Assembly: GCF_023715785.1 (NCBI RefSeq)
Contig: NZ_JAMBOX010000007.1
Coordinates: 124,001 to 188,000, forward strand
Source: Neobacillus niacini
Lineage (GTDB): Bacteria > Bacillota > Bacilli > Bacillales > Cytobacillaceae
Length of the DNA stretch: 64,000 nucleotides
Reading direction: 5' to 3'
Part shown: piece after piece, positions 1-8,370 of the stretch
Layout of the letters: each line of letters begins with the position of its first letter
How positions within the stretch are numbered: the stretch's first letter is position 1
The notes under the pieces: model-generated
The model's input: only the letters and a program-made list of their open reading frames with translations
What the model was told of the DNA's origin: nothing
The model's database searches: none
Translations under genes and position numbers: made by a program

Positions 1-800
1 CCTGTATAGCCGATTATTTCTAAATCTTTAATGTAGTCTACCCGCTCAAGCGCCCTAACAATTTTTGCACCATCAGCGCCCAGGGTCCAAAATAAAGCTA
101 CGTCTGCTTTGGCATCCTTGATTTTCTGAGCAACAGGTGTCATGTCAGAATCATCCGCTTTATAGGTAACTTTGGCTGCAGGGGTAACACCATGGCTTTT
201 CATGGCTTCTTCCATTACCGACATGCCGTCTGTACCTAGGGCAGAAGTATCAGCAACCAGCGCGATCCTTTTAAATTTTTCTTCCACCGCAATTTTGACG
301 ATAGCCTTTGCCTGTATTTCATTTGAAGGCAGCAATCTAAATGCATATGGATTATTCGGACTGATTAGTTGGGTACTAGTTGCAATTGGAAGGATTGAAA
401 TTATTTTGTTTTGCTGAAGATAGGCCATGGAAGCAGCAGCAGGTGTTGAGTTGGTAGGACCAACCACATATTCCACCTTTTCCTTGTCCACCAACTCTTC
501 CATAAATGTTTTCGATTTAGTAGGGTCGGCTCCATCATCACGATTTACCACCTTTACCTTAGCACCCAAGATACCGCCATTCTCGTTTATCTCCTTCACC
601 GCTAAGTCGACCCCTTGAGATTGTGCCCTCCCAAGGACAGCACTAGAGCCTGTCATGGCTCCTATATTTCCGATGACAATCTCTTTCGGTTTACTGCTGG
701 CCTCTTTCGCCTTATCATTATTGGCACTGCTACAACCAGTAAAAAGTAATGTCATACTCAGAATGATTGAACTCAATGAAACTGCACTTTTTCTTCTCAT
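1..800 (-). CDS. ABC transporter substrate-binding lipoprotein, LivJ-like (partial, C-terminus beyond window)
   Basis: The reverse strand reads an uninterrupted protein from an ATG at 800 to the window edge. It starts MRRKSAVSLSSIILSM and has a lipobox ending in TGCS, so it should be a lipid-anchored extracellular binding protein. The mature part carries the periplasmic-binding-protein type 1 pattern of the branched-chain amino acid family (IGNIGAMTGSSAVLGRAQ, AVKEINENGGILGAKV, VGPTNSTPAA). GGGGG lies 5 nt before the ATG. Family members deliver branched-chain amino acids, amides, urea or aromatic acids to an ABC permease, and the ligand cannot be told here. The permease and ATPase genes are not in view. 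About 266 codons are visible, against roughly 380-400 for the family. Confidence 0.9.
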   Translation of the reverse strand, partial: MRRKSAVSLSSIILSMTLLFTGCSSANNDKAKEASSKPKEIVIGNIGAMTGSSAVLGRAQSQGVDLAVKEINENGGILGAKVKVVNRDDGADPTKSKTFMEELVDKEKVEYVVGPTNSTPAAASMAYLQQNKIISILPIATSTQLISPNNPYAFRLLPSNEIQAKAIVKIAVEEKFKRIALVADTSALGTDGMSVMEEAMKSHGVTPAAKVTYKADDSDMTPVAQKIKDAKADVALFWTLGADGAKIVRALERVDYIKDLEIIGYT

Positions 801-897
801 CTTTTTCCCCCTATTATTCATATTCTTATCCGATTGAACTATTTATTCCCCTAAATCGCCTATTATTATCTAATGCTTTGTTTATACTAAATAAAGG

Positions 898-1175
898 TTA
901 TGTAACCCCTTACAAAACATTCAAACCAATCACCTCCTAATTTTCAATGCGAATAATATATATCAACTTTCAAAAACCAACTTACCCTATATTATCCGCA
1001 AAGAAATCATCATAGTTTACCAAGTTAGCAACAATTTTTATGATATTTATCCATAAATTAGCATATAAAGTGCGTGGAGTCAATTAATTATTGTAAAATT
1101 TACACAATTCATAATTGTAATTACTAATGAAAATTTACTTATATCACATGAAATAACAGATATATAATATATCAA
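898..1175. repeat. direct repeat copy A (partner at 3687-3962)
   Basis: The segment from TTATGTAACCCCTTACAAAA to about TATATAATATATCAA recurs at 3687-3962 in the same orientation. The first 60 bp are almost identical, and similarity stays high with small indels for about 275 bp. The two copies bracket an IS6 remnant, an MFS remnant and the secreted esterase. Copy A is the upstream region of the LivJ-like gene, so it is probably the original and copy B the duplicate. That last step is inference. Confidence 0.85.
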
Positions 1176-1253
1176 TTTAAATCCTATTTGTTTTTGTATA
1201 AATTGATAATAAAAGATTGACAGCTTTGAATTACTCTTTAATCAAATAGAAAA

Positions 1254-1279
1254 GGAGTAGCTCAAAAGCTACCCCCTCT
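1254..1279 (-). terminator. weak terminator-like hairpin
   Basis: GTAGCT-CAAA-AGCTAC forms a short perfect stem, extended by imperfect GG/CC pairs. On the minus strand it is followed by a T-rich tail (TCCTTTTCTATTT). It lies just downstream of the MFS remnant and could be that gene's old terminator. Confidence 0.35.
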
Positions 1280-1322
1280 TCTATGGGAATGATTAATCAG
1301 GGGTAAAGAGTCTCCTCCTAAG

Positions 1323-1484
1323 TTACCTTTGAAGGCTTGCCTGCTTCCTTCCCATCTCAACTTTTACAGCATAAAGGACGGGAACTCCAAATAGCGAAAG
1401 TCCAGCTAGCAGTCCATATACAGAGACAGCATCCTGATAGCCGAAATGCTCCAATAATAGCGATGGGATAAGCTGGGTTCTTGC
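1323..1484 (-). pseudogene. C-terminal remnant of an MFS-type transporter
   Basis: The minus strand reads about 50 residues ending VLYAVKVEMGRKQASLQR and a stop at 1323. They include the hydrophobic run VYGLLAGLSLFGVPVLYAV, which looks like the last transmembrane helix and tail of a major facilitator permease. It has no start of its own: upstream it runs directly into the IS6-type remnant through an in-frame TAG. The rest of the transporter is missing. The MFS assignment rests on a short stretch and is moderately sure. It is clearly a broken gene end. Confidence 0.55.
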
Positions 1485-1640
1485 CTACTGTGTTAATAAA
1501 ATAATATCAGGTTGATAATGTTTCCACTTAAATACATTTTCCTTTTCCATACTGACAACGTCCTTTTTTAGAGTACTAGTATCAGTATGTCCAAGTTTTA
1601 GAGATTACTTGCAATTTTCTTAAGTTTTTGCACCAGAACC
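1485..1640 (-). mobile_element. IS6/IS240-family insertion sequence remnant (one end and transposase N-terminus)
   Basis: At 1622-1640 the plus strand reads AAGTTTTTGCACCAGAACC. Its complement GGTTCTGGTGCAAAAACTT has the look of an IS6-family terminal inverted repeat. Inside it, an ATG at 1550 opens the peptide MEKENVFKWKHYQPDIILLT, typical of the very start of IS6/IS240 transposases. Homology stops after about 20 codons and the DNA changes to the MFS remnant, so everything else, including the other end, has been deleted. The surviving end lies 21 bp from the stop codon of the secreted esterase. Confidence 0.8.
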
Positions 1641-1661
1641 CTTTTTTCTTTGCGGATATTA

Positions 1662-3146
1662 CTATTCGACGATGTAGCAATCACGGACCTGGGTGTTGCC
1701 CTTAGAGTCGACATACACCTTGTAATCATCTACCTTGTAGATGTCGGCAGCGTTGTTGTTGATTGTGTACGTCTCGGTGACAACATCCCGTTTACCGTTG
1801 TCGTATACCTTCGTAACGTTGACTGTCAACTCGTTCTTGTTGCCGCTTAGCTTTTTGACGGAGGCTGACGGGGTCTCGCTGAGGAGTTCAACCTTCAAAT
1901 CTTCCCACATGAGCTCGGAAGCGTTCGCCTGCATGCTCAATTGGCCAACAGTCGCAAGGGACGCATACTGTGTACCGCCCGGCCAGGTATGGCCGCCTTC
2001 ATGTACCCAATACACGATTGCCGCCCCGTCGATATATTCATAACGAGTGATACTAGTCGGATCCGGGTATTCAACATTACTGTTATAATCTTTCACCATT
2101 ACGTCTTTATGCGGCAGTGGAACCCCTTCCGGGTTGTCCATTACAAGGCCTTCGCGGTCCAGGAACCACTCTATGGTTTCGTTGAGCGTCAAAAAATTGT
2201 CGCTCACTGCGCTCCACGGGTGCGGACCAACCGTCCTGCTATAATATCCGCCTTGTAATTTCCCCGACGGTACGACAGCATCTTTATTGCCATGGAAAAA
2301 TACGAGTTTCACGAGATCCTTCGGCGTATCTTCCGTAACTTGCTTTATAACCGACTGAGTCAGCTCTCCGGAGACAATACCGGCGCCCGCGAATATATCC
2401 GCGTGTAAAGCCGCCAAGCGGAGCGACATAAACGCGCCTTGGGACAGACCGGAGGCGAAAACCCGGTTTTTATCTACCAGGCCCTGGTCGATAAACTGGT
2501 CTATCAGCGCACAGAAATATCCTTCGTCGTCAATCCCAACTCCGGCTAACCGTTCCGTGCCGAGGGTGACTGCTTGAATCCAATTTGAAACACTTTTTGC
2601 TCCAGTAACAGTATTTACAATCGGATGCGTTGAGTTGCTTGTATAACCTGCACTTCCATTTACATAGGCGCCCCATTGACCATTGACTTCATAATAATTC
2701 CCCATTGGGCCGGTATAGCCATCAGGCACCGGCATAAATCTATCCGCATAGATCGGTTTACCAGCACTATCAACCCAATCTTCATAATCTTTCGGAAGCC
2801 ACGTGACGACATTGCTAGCAATGAGTATAAAACCTTTTTCTTCCGCTAAACTTTCAAGATTGCTTATTTCGTCCAGTTGCATAGTAGAGTTATGTCCGCT
2901 GCCAGGTATCGTGAACATAAGCGGCATTCTTTTACCATCATACGATGAGGGAATATAGTATTCGAACATCCGCTGAATCCCTTGATATTCCATATACCCC
3001 TTCGCACGCTCACCGATTTTCATATCGCCCGCGAATTTAATGCCACTGGCCGAGTCGGCAGCAAATGAGCTCAGAGAGCCACCGAATACCGTCGTAAGGC
3101 ACATTGTCAGTAATAGCAATAAGGAAAGAAGTTTTTTCTTATTCAT
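1662..3146 (-). CDS. secreted PHB-depolymerase/feruloyl-esterase family hydrolase (LpqC-type)
   Basis: This 494-residue protein has a signal peptide (basic MNKKKL, leucine-rich core, cleavage near SSFAA around residue 30). The alpha/beta-hydrolase part shows the nucleophile elbow GLSQGA near residue 240, an acid in HGNKDAVVP and the catalytic histidine in EGGHTWPGG. This is the pattern of the extracellular esterase/PHB-depolymerase group (COG3509), which acts on polyesters or feruloyl/acetyl esters. The last ~75 residues form a polar extension. GGAGGTATATT precedes the ATG. Much of the gene is visibly richer in G+C than the AT-rich DNA around it. It is flanked by an IS6 remnant and by the long direct repeat, which fits acquisition by transfer. 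The substrate is unknown. Confidence 0.8.
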   Translation of the reverse strand: MNKKKLLSLLLLLTMCLTTVFGGSLSSFAADSASGIKFAGDMKIGERAKGYMEYQGIQRMFEYYIPSSYDGKRMPLMFTIPGSGHNSTMQLDEISNLESLAEEKGFILIASNVVTWLPKDYEDWVDSAGKPIYADRFMPVPDGYTGPMGNYYEVNGQWGAYVNGSAGYTSNSTHPIVNTVTGAKSVSNWIQAVTLGTERLAGVGIDDEGYFCALIDQFIDQGLVDKNRVFASGLSQGAFMSLRLAALHADIFAGAGIVSGELTQSVIKQVTEDTPKDLVKLVFFHGNKDAVVPSGKLQGGYYSRTVGPHPWSAVSDNFLTLNETIEWFLDREGLVMDNPEGVPLPHKDVMVKDYNSNVEYPDPTSITRYEYIDGAAIVYWVHEGGHTWPGGTQYASLATVGQLSMQANASELMWEDLKVELLSETPSASVKKLSGNKNELTVNVTKVYDNGKRDVVTETYTINNNAADIYKVDDYKVYVDSKGNTQVRDCYIVE

Positions 3147-4263
3147 AATATACCTCCAATTCTTTTCGTTTCAATTTGTTTAATAACATAAGACCTTGTC
3201 CTTGTCCCTCATGCTGGAATTACACTCTCGCAAAGCAAGTACAATTACAGTGAAATTGTATAAAACCTCCCTTTTAGTCAATAACCCCTGCTTGTCAATA
3301 AATTTTGCCTGTAATGATAGCCTCGATTAACAAAGTACAATACGCCACAAGTGGCGAGGCTACTAAACCTCCCCCGAAACAATAGACACTAAAAACGGAA
3401 AATATCACCCCCTTAATGGGTTTCTGCTTCTCCCTTCACCAACTCCTGCATCAGCTAAAATATCTTCCAAAATTAATATATATTGATCAAGAAACTTCAC
3501 GTTGTGGCGAGCACTGATGAATCCTTAATGTCAGTTCACCGATACATATTACTTTAGGTTAAGGTCCAAGGTTTGGAGGGAGGGTAAACTCATTTATGGG
3601 ATTTCATAATCCTCTTTGGTGAATTGAATGGTCCACCACTATGCAATTGTCTTATCCAATATTTTTTTGTTTTTGAATCTACCTTCTTATGTAACCCCTT
3701 ACAAAACATTCAAACCAATCACCTCCTAATTTTCTATGCGAATAATATATATCAATTTTTAAAAAGCTAACTTAACTATATTATCCTCAAAGAAATCATC
3801 ATAGTTTACCGAGTTAGCAACAATTTTTATGATATTTATCCATAAATTAGCATATAAAGTATATGTAGTCAATTAGTTTTCGAAAGATTTACAAAATTCA
3901 AAATTGTAATAAAAATTTACTTATATCACTTAATAATGCTGGTATATAATATGTCAACCTTTTTGTATTTCTATTAGTCTGTTATACAATCAAAGTATTG
4001 GATATAATTTTACATTATAATGAAAAATATGATGAAATGTGTTACCTGATAAGGATATTACTGCAGGTTGCCAAGGGTATGTACATCTCAGATGAATTGT
4101 ACAATGACTTCTCGTAGAATATAGAGAGATCTATATAGTATAGAAAATCACTAAATTAATAATTAAGAGGAAAAGGGGTGAAATATTATCCCAATATATC
4201 TAATTATTTCCTTTAAAGTTAGGCAAATGAAATTTAAGGAATAAATGAAATTACTACCTTAAA
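3147..4263. other. gene-poor region upstream of the esterase
   Basis: AT-rich and without a convincing gene. It contains the G+C hairpin CGCCAC-AA-GTGGCG at 3343-3356 and repeat copy B at 3687-3962. A 39-codon minus-strand ORF (3590-3709) follows the same AGGAGGTGATT as in copy A, but its sequence resembles nothing I recognise and it is probably a truncation product of the duplication. Confidence 0.5.
3687..3962. repeat. direct repeat copy B (partner at 898-1175)
   Basis: Same-orientation copy of 898-1175, starting TTATGTAACCCCTTACAAAA and keeping the AGGAGGTGATT element, the GAATAATATATATCAA block and CATAGTTTACCGAGTTAGCA. Divergence increases towards 3962 (TATATAATATGTCAA). Left of 3687 the two copies have unrelated sequence, which marks a sharp duplication or insertion boundary. 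Confidence 0.85.
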
Positions 4264-4300
4264 CAAAAAAAGTGTCCCAAAGCTAAGCTATTAGGACACC
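4264..4300 (-). terminator. rho-independent terminator of the FAD-linked oxidase gene
   Basis: On the minus strand GTGTCC (4294-4299) pairs with GGACAC (4272-4277) and is followed by a run of seven T and then GTTT. It lies about 100 bp after the stop of the FAD oxidase. Confidence 0.75.
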
Positions 4301-4399
4301 CTTGAAATATCATAACATTAATTTACCGGCACCCCACGTCAGAAGAAAACTAGCATAGAGACAAATCCCTTAGCTTATATAGATAAAAAATTACGTATC

Positions 4400-5767
4400 T
4401 TACTTTAATGTCTTAATATTGTGATTGTACCGAAAAAGATTTTCCGGATCGTATTTTTTCTTAATCTCCACTAGTCTAGAATAGTTTTCCTGGAATGCAT
4501 TTGTTGTTGCCTCTTCATTTGCGCCTATTCCATTAAGATAGGAAGCCTTTTTATGAGAGTGTGGCAGCAATCCACCATATACAGAGTCAACCCATAGTTT
4601 GCATAGCTCGTCATCCCCTGCCATAGCCATTATATCAACCAACAGAACAAATTTTGCATCCCTGATGGCAAATGGGGTAGCATTTGCGGGGACTCGATTC
4701 ATCTCTCCACCAAGAGCCCAAAGCTGAACAAGGATACTCGGAGCAGGGACATTGTCGATTTTATAAAGAAGCTTGTCAATGGTTTCATCGGTTAATTGAT
4801 CAAAATATAATGAAGTTCCATAGACGTTAACATGATCAGGAACCATGGGATCTAACTTCTTTTGATACGAAGCAAATGGGATCATGCCGGTTTGGTCAAC
4901 GATTGGTTCTGCTAATTCGCGAAGCGGCTGAAAAATGCCTTCCCCCTCTTTGGGATCTCCTGCGTATACGCCCATAAGCATAATGACCTTCTTAAAGTGT
5001 AAGAATTCGGGTAAAAATGGAGCCGGTGGCAATACGGTAGCTGTTATATTTAAAGAAACAGCCTCATCAGGAGCTTTGGCCAGATAGGTTTGCGCCTTTT
5101 GCAGAATGGTTTTTGCATCGTTAAAATCGTACATGACATCTAGTGCAAACACTTCTGGGCCAACTTGATGCAAAGCAAATTCAAACTTCGTTACCACACC
5201 AAAATTACCCCCGCCTCCACGGATTGCCCAAAAAAGATCGGGATGGTTTTGAGCATTGACATCGATGGCCATTCCTTCTGCTGTAACCACCCTTGCACCG
5301 ACGATGTTATCGCATGTTAAGCCATACTTTCCTCTTAAATAGCCCAATCCGCCGCTCAAGGCAAGGCCTGCCACACCAGTTTCAGAAACAGTCCCGGTCG
5401 GCACCGCGAATCCATATTTTTGTGTCTCTAGGTCAATATCCCCAAGTGTCGCTCCACCTTCTACAAGGGCCACCTGTCTGGTTTCATCCACCGTTACTTT
5501 GCTCATCGGCGATAAATCAATCATCAAGCCCCCATCACAAACGGCAAAGCCGCCAACATGGTGTCCACCGCCACGAATCGAAATGGACAGCTGACGTTTC
5601 TTTGCGAACTGTACAGCTGCAAGCACATCCTCCTCTGACTCGCAAACGACAATTGCTGCTGGCCTTTTATCAACGGCCGTATTCCACACTTTTCTTCTTT
5701 CATCAAAGCGTTCATTACCTGGAAGCAATAATCGACTACCAACCTGATTTTCTAACAACTGAAACAC
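4400..5767 (-). CDS. FAD-linked oxidase, berberine-bridge-enzyme type
   Basis: The N-terminal half is the FAD-binding type-4 (PCMH) domain with RGGGHHVGG, whose histidine is the usual covalent flavin attachment residue, followed by a G-rich segment (SGGLGYLRGKYGLT, RGGGGNFGVVTKF). The C-terminus ends in the BBE signature RYNHNIK. Family members oxidise sugars, alcohols or secondary metabolites with O2. I chose GTG at 5767 (455 aa) because AAGGAG sits 9 nt upstream. A longer frame to ATG at 5827 has no ribosome site. No signal peptide is seen. It appears to be a single-gene unit with its own terminator, and the substrate is unknown. Confidence 0.85.
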   Translation of the reverse strand: MFQLLENQVGSRLLLPGNERFDERRKVWNTAVDKRPAAIVVCESEEDVLAAVQFAKKRQLSISIRGGGHHVGGFAVCDGGLMIDLSPMSKVTVDETRQVALVEGGATLGDIDLETQKYGFAVPTGTVSETGVAGLALSGGLGYLRGKYGLTCDNIVGARVVTAEGMAIDVNAQNHPDLFWAIRGGGGNFGVVTKFEFALHQVGPEVFALDVMYDFNDAKTILQKAQTYLAKAPDEAVSLNITATVLPPAPFLPEFLHFKKVIMLMGVYAGDPKEGEGIFQPLRELAEPIVDQTGMIPFASYQKKLDPMVPDHVNVYGTSLYFDQLTDETIDKLLYKIDNVPAPSILVQLWALGGEMNRVPANATPFAIRDAKFVLLVDIMAMAGDDELCKLWVDSVYGGLLPHSHKKASYLNGIGANEEATTNAFQENYSRLVEIKKKYDPENLFRYNHNIKTLK

Positions 5768-5932
5768 ATTCACCCACTCCTTAAAGTAGAAAAATTGACC
5801 CAGTACTAATATACCATTTTTATCCATAAGGAGCTTTGCGTTTTTTAACTTTTAACAATTTTCTTACAAATTAGTTATCCTGTAATCTAATTGTAATCTT
5901 GACCAATACTAAACTTTCTGTGGCAATGCAAT

Positions 5933-5977
5933 AAAAAATGGCTAACAATTCGTACATGAATTTGATAGCCATTTTTT
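5933..5977. terminator. bidirectional terminator hairpin
   Basis: AAAAAATGGCTA and TAGCCATTTTTT form a perfect 12-bp stem with a T run on either strand. It lies just after the SnoaL-like gene (minus strand). Confidence 0.85.
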
Positions 5978-6006
5978 ATAATTAAGATTAATAATAAAAT
6001 CTCTTC

Positions 6007-6381
6007 TCAAAAGACGCCGTTTTCATTAGGAGAATCCTCGGGTATGGGCTGACCTATATCCCACAATTCGACGATAAGGTTATTATGAAAACGGATTAGA
6101 TGGACCACAGCCGCCCCAAGGTCCTCTTGATTTTGCTTTATATGGGAGTGAACGGCAACCATTTCACCATCAGCAATCACATGTTTTACCTCAAAGACTT
6201 TGTGAGGGTTCATCGTGTGGTTCTCTTCCATTGCGAGCATAAGAGAGTCAGCATCCCCACAGAAAAAGGGATTATGATTGCGGAAATCCGGTGCAATGTA
6301 CTTTTGGAAGGCTTCGCGAATCTCCCCTGAGACAACCAGTTGCAAAAAGGAGACAGCCTTTTCTTTTAGAGAATCTTTCAT
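6007..6381 (-). CDS. SnoaL-like / NTF2-fold small protein
   Basis: At 124 residues it has the length and pattern of the SnoaL-like polyketide-cyclase group (NTF2 fold): an N-terminal helix MKDSLKEKAVSFLQLV, then YIAPDFRNHNPF with the HNP motif, VHSHIKQN and VHLIRFHNNLIVELWDIGQPIPE. Such proteins are small cone-shaped barrels acting as isomerases, hydrolases or binding proteins. No reaction can be given. AAAGGA precedes the ATG. A degraded fragment of a homologous gene is at 16669-16721. Confidence 0.75.
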   Translation of the reverse strand: MKDSLKEKAVSFLQLVVSGEIREAFQKYIAPDFRNHNPFFCGDADSLMLAMEENHTMNPHKVFEVKHVIADGEMVAVHSHIKQNQEDLGAAVVHLIRFHNNLIVELWDIGQPIPEDSPNENGVF

Positions 6382-6532
6382 TACAAACCATCCTTTCTTT
6401 AATGAAATAATATATCTTCATCGTACCAAAAAGCCAACTTTTTGTTTATAGGAGTATTTTGTATAAGAATAGGGAATGGAGAAATCCATGCCCTTCTTAC
6501 ACAGCATATCAAGCCAATTAGTTTTTAAAAAT

Positions 6533-6757
6533 TTAACAGTAATTTTCCTCGAGAAAAGAAATCATCTTTCTAAACTCATCTGGATGAATAAATTCGTCAC
6601 CTGTCCAATTCCTTTTGATCCATTCAATTAATTCGGTTGGGTTATTAAAAAATTCACCGCTCGAATCTGATTTCCTAAGCATATACCTGCCATTGTCTTC
6701 ATCAATCGTGACTTCACAAGGCAATGCACTATCATAGCAGTTTAAATAAAACTCCAT
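6533..6757 (-). CDS. small hypothetical protein (74 aa)
   Basis: I do not recognise this protein. ATG at 6757 (MEFYLNCYDS) is preferred over an upstream TTG because AAGGAGG lies 8 nt before it. It is acidic and soluble with no membrane segment. The middle (NGRYMLRKSDSSGEFFNNPTE) and end (FRKMISFLEENYC) look like a compact alpha/beta fold. It lies 31 bp downstream of the broken FAD oxidase coding start of the same strand's next unit, and may once have followed it in an operon. Confidence 0.55.
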   Translation of the reverse strand: MEFYLNCYDSALPCEVTIDEDNGRYMLRKSDSSGEFFNNPTELIEWIKRNWTGDEFIHPDEFRKMISFLEENYC

Positions 6758-6787
6758 GCCATTATACCTCCTTAACAAATTGTTCCA

Positions 6788-8264
6788 TCAATGACGAATC
6801 ATACGTTCAGCCAAAGTATTTCCATTTGGCGGTATTCCTATTGATTCAGCTCTATCATCTAAACGTCTAATTTCTGATTGGACATATCTGGCTCCAATCC
6901 ATCGTAACGGCTCGGGGAACCATTTAGTGGAGGAATGTTGCACCATTGGGAGTTCGGTAAGACTTGATTTTTTTTCATAAATTAAATCACTGAGAATTCG
7001 ACCTGCCAGGTTAGCGGTCGATACACCTTGGCCGAAATAACCAAAAGCTTTGGCAGCCCGGGTTTGCTTATTAAATTGAAAGTTTGGCGTCCAATCACTT
7101 GTCACCCCTATGGGACCACCCCATGCATGGGTAAACTTAACCTCTTTTAATAACGGGAACCATTCTTTAAACCTTTGCTGTAACCAGTTGAGAACAGGTT
7201 CATATGTGTCAAAGGAATCACTTATTTTTGATGCAAAACGATAGGGACTTCCGTTCCCAAGCCCAAACAGGATTCGGCCGTCAGCAGTTTGCTGGAGATA
7301 ATCCTGACTCAATGTATTGGATCCGACTGCTTCCCGGTTTTCCCACCCTATGGCAGACCATTGATCTGGGGACAAGCGCTCCGTTAAAATCATGGATGAA
7401 TACATTGGAATGATACGACGCCGGAATTTGGCCATTTGACTTAGGTATGCTTCCCCGGCTATGACGACCGCCACATTTGCCGTTACACTGCCGCCATTGG
7501 CGACCAATTTGGGAGGTGTTTGTTAGTGTGCCTAAAGTAAAGGATATTGAAGAAATTTATGAGATGAGGAAAGCATTAGATGTTCCTTCCATAAAGTCGA
7601 TTACTTCCGTCTGCTCATATAGTGTAACTCCCCGTTGCTCAAGAATTCTAGCCAGGTTCCTAACCAATTTCCCTGGGTGAAGAACTGCTGAAACCTTGGT
7701 CAAGATCCCACCCTTCAAATTATTTGCCATCATTCGTTCCTTTGTCTGATTCTCGTTCAATAATTGGTAGAATTCTTCTAAACCGAGCTTCCTGAAGGTG
7801 GACATCTCGGTCTCCAATTGAGAAAGCATATTTTCTCTTAATGCCACCTTTAAAAATCCGGCCTTATTCCAATCTGCATCCATTTTCTCGTGGTTAATAA
7901 CCCGTTCAACCTCATTTACCGCATCATACATCGTTAATTGTAATTCTTTCGCGGTTTCTAACCCAAACCGCTCAATCGCCCTCTCAGGGGTAATCGAAAA
8001 TTTGGGAGAACACCAGCCTGCATTTCTCCCGGAGGCTCCAAAGCCAACAATATGTTTATCCATGATCACGATTTTTAAGGATGAATTTTGCTTTAGTAAA
8101 TAATAGGCAGTCCAAAGTCCTGTATAACCAGCCCCTAAGATCGCTACATCTACATTTATTTCGTCCGTTAACCGTGACCTTGGACTTAAATTATCCATAC
8201 TGCTTTCAAGCCAATAACTTCTTGAAGCATAGTAATGGAGTAAATTTGTCTGTCCTTCTGTCAT
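6788..8264 (-). pseudogene. DAO-family FAD oxidoreductase, split by a 62-bp foreign insert
   Basis: The N-terminal half (7581-8264) has the FAD-binding GAGYTGLWTAYYLL and GASGRNAGW of glycine/D-amino-acid oxidase and gamma-glutamylputrescine oxidase relatives. The C-terminal half (6788-7518) continues with VANGGSVTANVAVVIAGEAY and FGYFGQGVSTANLAGRIL. The two belong to one protein of about 460 residues. They are separated at 7519-7580 by a piece of GntR gene in opposite orientation, which brings a TAA stop after ...NAFLIS. Removing 61-62 bp rejoins FMEGT to PPKLVANGG with almost nothing lost. AGGAGG precedes the ATG at 8264. It sits next to putP and the kor operon, so the intact enzyme probably oxidised an amine or amino acid from the same pathway. 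Confidence 0.88.
7519..7580 (+). repeat. 62-bp copy of an internal GntR-gene segment inserted in the oxidase gene
   Basis: Matches 15302-15363 inside the GntR gene at 59 of 62 positions (differences at 7530, 7563 and 7564). Read on the plus strand it still encodes SVPKVKDIEEIYEMRKAL. It has no inverted repeats, so it is filler DNA and not a transposon. Confidence 0.92.
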
Positions 8265-8311
8265 TCTTGAGCACCTCCTGTATCCTTTCTAAGCACCCAG
8301 TTAGATTGCGA

Positions 8312-8337
8312 GCCTAGTTTTTTTATCAAAACTAGGC
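8312..8337 (-). terminator. stem-loop after the symporter gene
   Basis: GCCTAGTTTT and AAAACTAGGC form a perfect 10-bp stem with a short T-rich loop, 34 bp beyond the stop of the symporter gene. There is no clear T tail after it on the minus strand. Confidence 0.5.
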
Positions 8338-8370
8338 CCGCAACCATCATATTTTATTTAGGAAAACATT

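Larger units (their letters stand above)
801..1322. other. intergenic stretch upstream of the LivJ-like gene
   Basis: No credible gene lies here. The stretch holds copy A of a ~275-bp direct repeat (898-1175) and a small hairpin (1254-1279). A perfect AGGAGGTGATT on the minus strand at about 930-940 leads only to a 12-codon ORF and then, about 130 nt further on, to the LivJ-like start. It may therefore be a relic or a leader. A degenerate match to the window's TetR-type operator (TATATCAACTTTCA, two mismatches) is at 959-972. Confidence 0.5.

Noticed and set aside
1650..2258. Plus-strand ORFs opposite the esterase
   Set aside because: They are antisense frames of a well-supported gene, with no ribosome sites or recognisable domains.
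3590..3709. 39-codon ORF after a perfect AGGAGGTGATT
   Set aside because: Same ribosome site leads to an unrelated 12-codon ORF in the other repeat copy, so the coding content is not conserved.
7477..7680. Plus-strand ORF containing a GntR-like peptide
   Set aside because: Only the 62-bp copied segment is GntR-like; the flanks are the antisense of the oxidase gene. It has no winged-helix domain and cannot be a regulator.
6788..8264. Two separate FAD proteins (235 and 239 aa)
   Set aside because: Each half has only part of one DAO fold, and the gap is exactly the GntR-derived insert, so one broken gene explains both.
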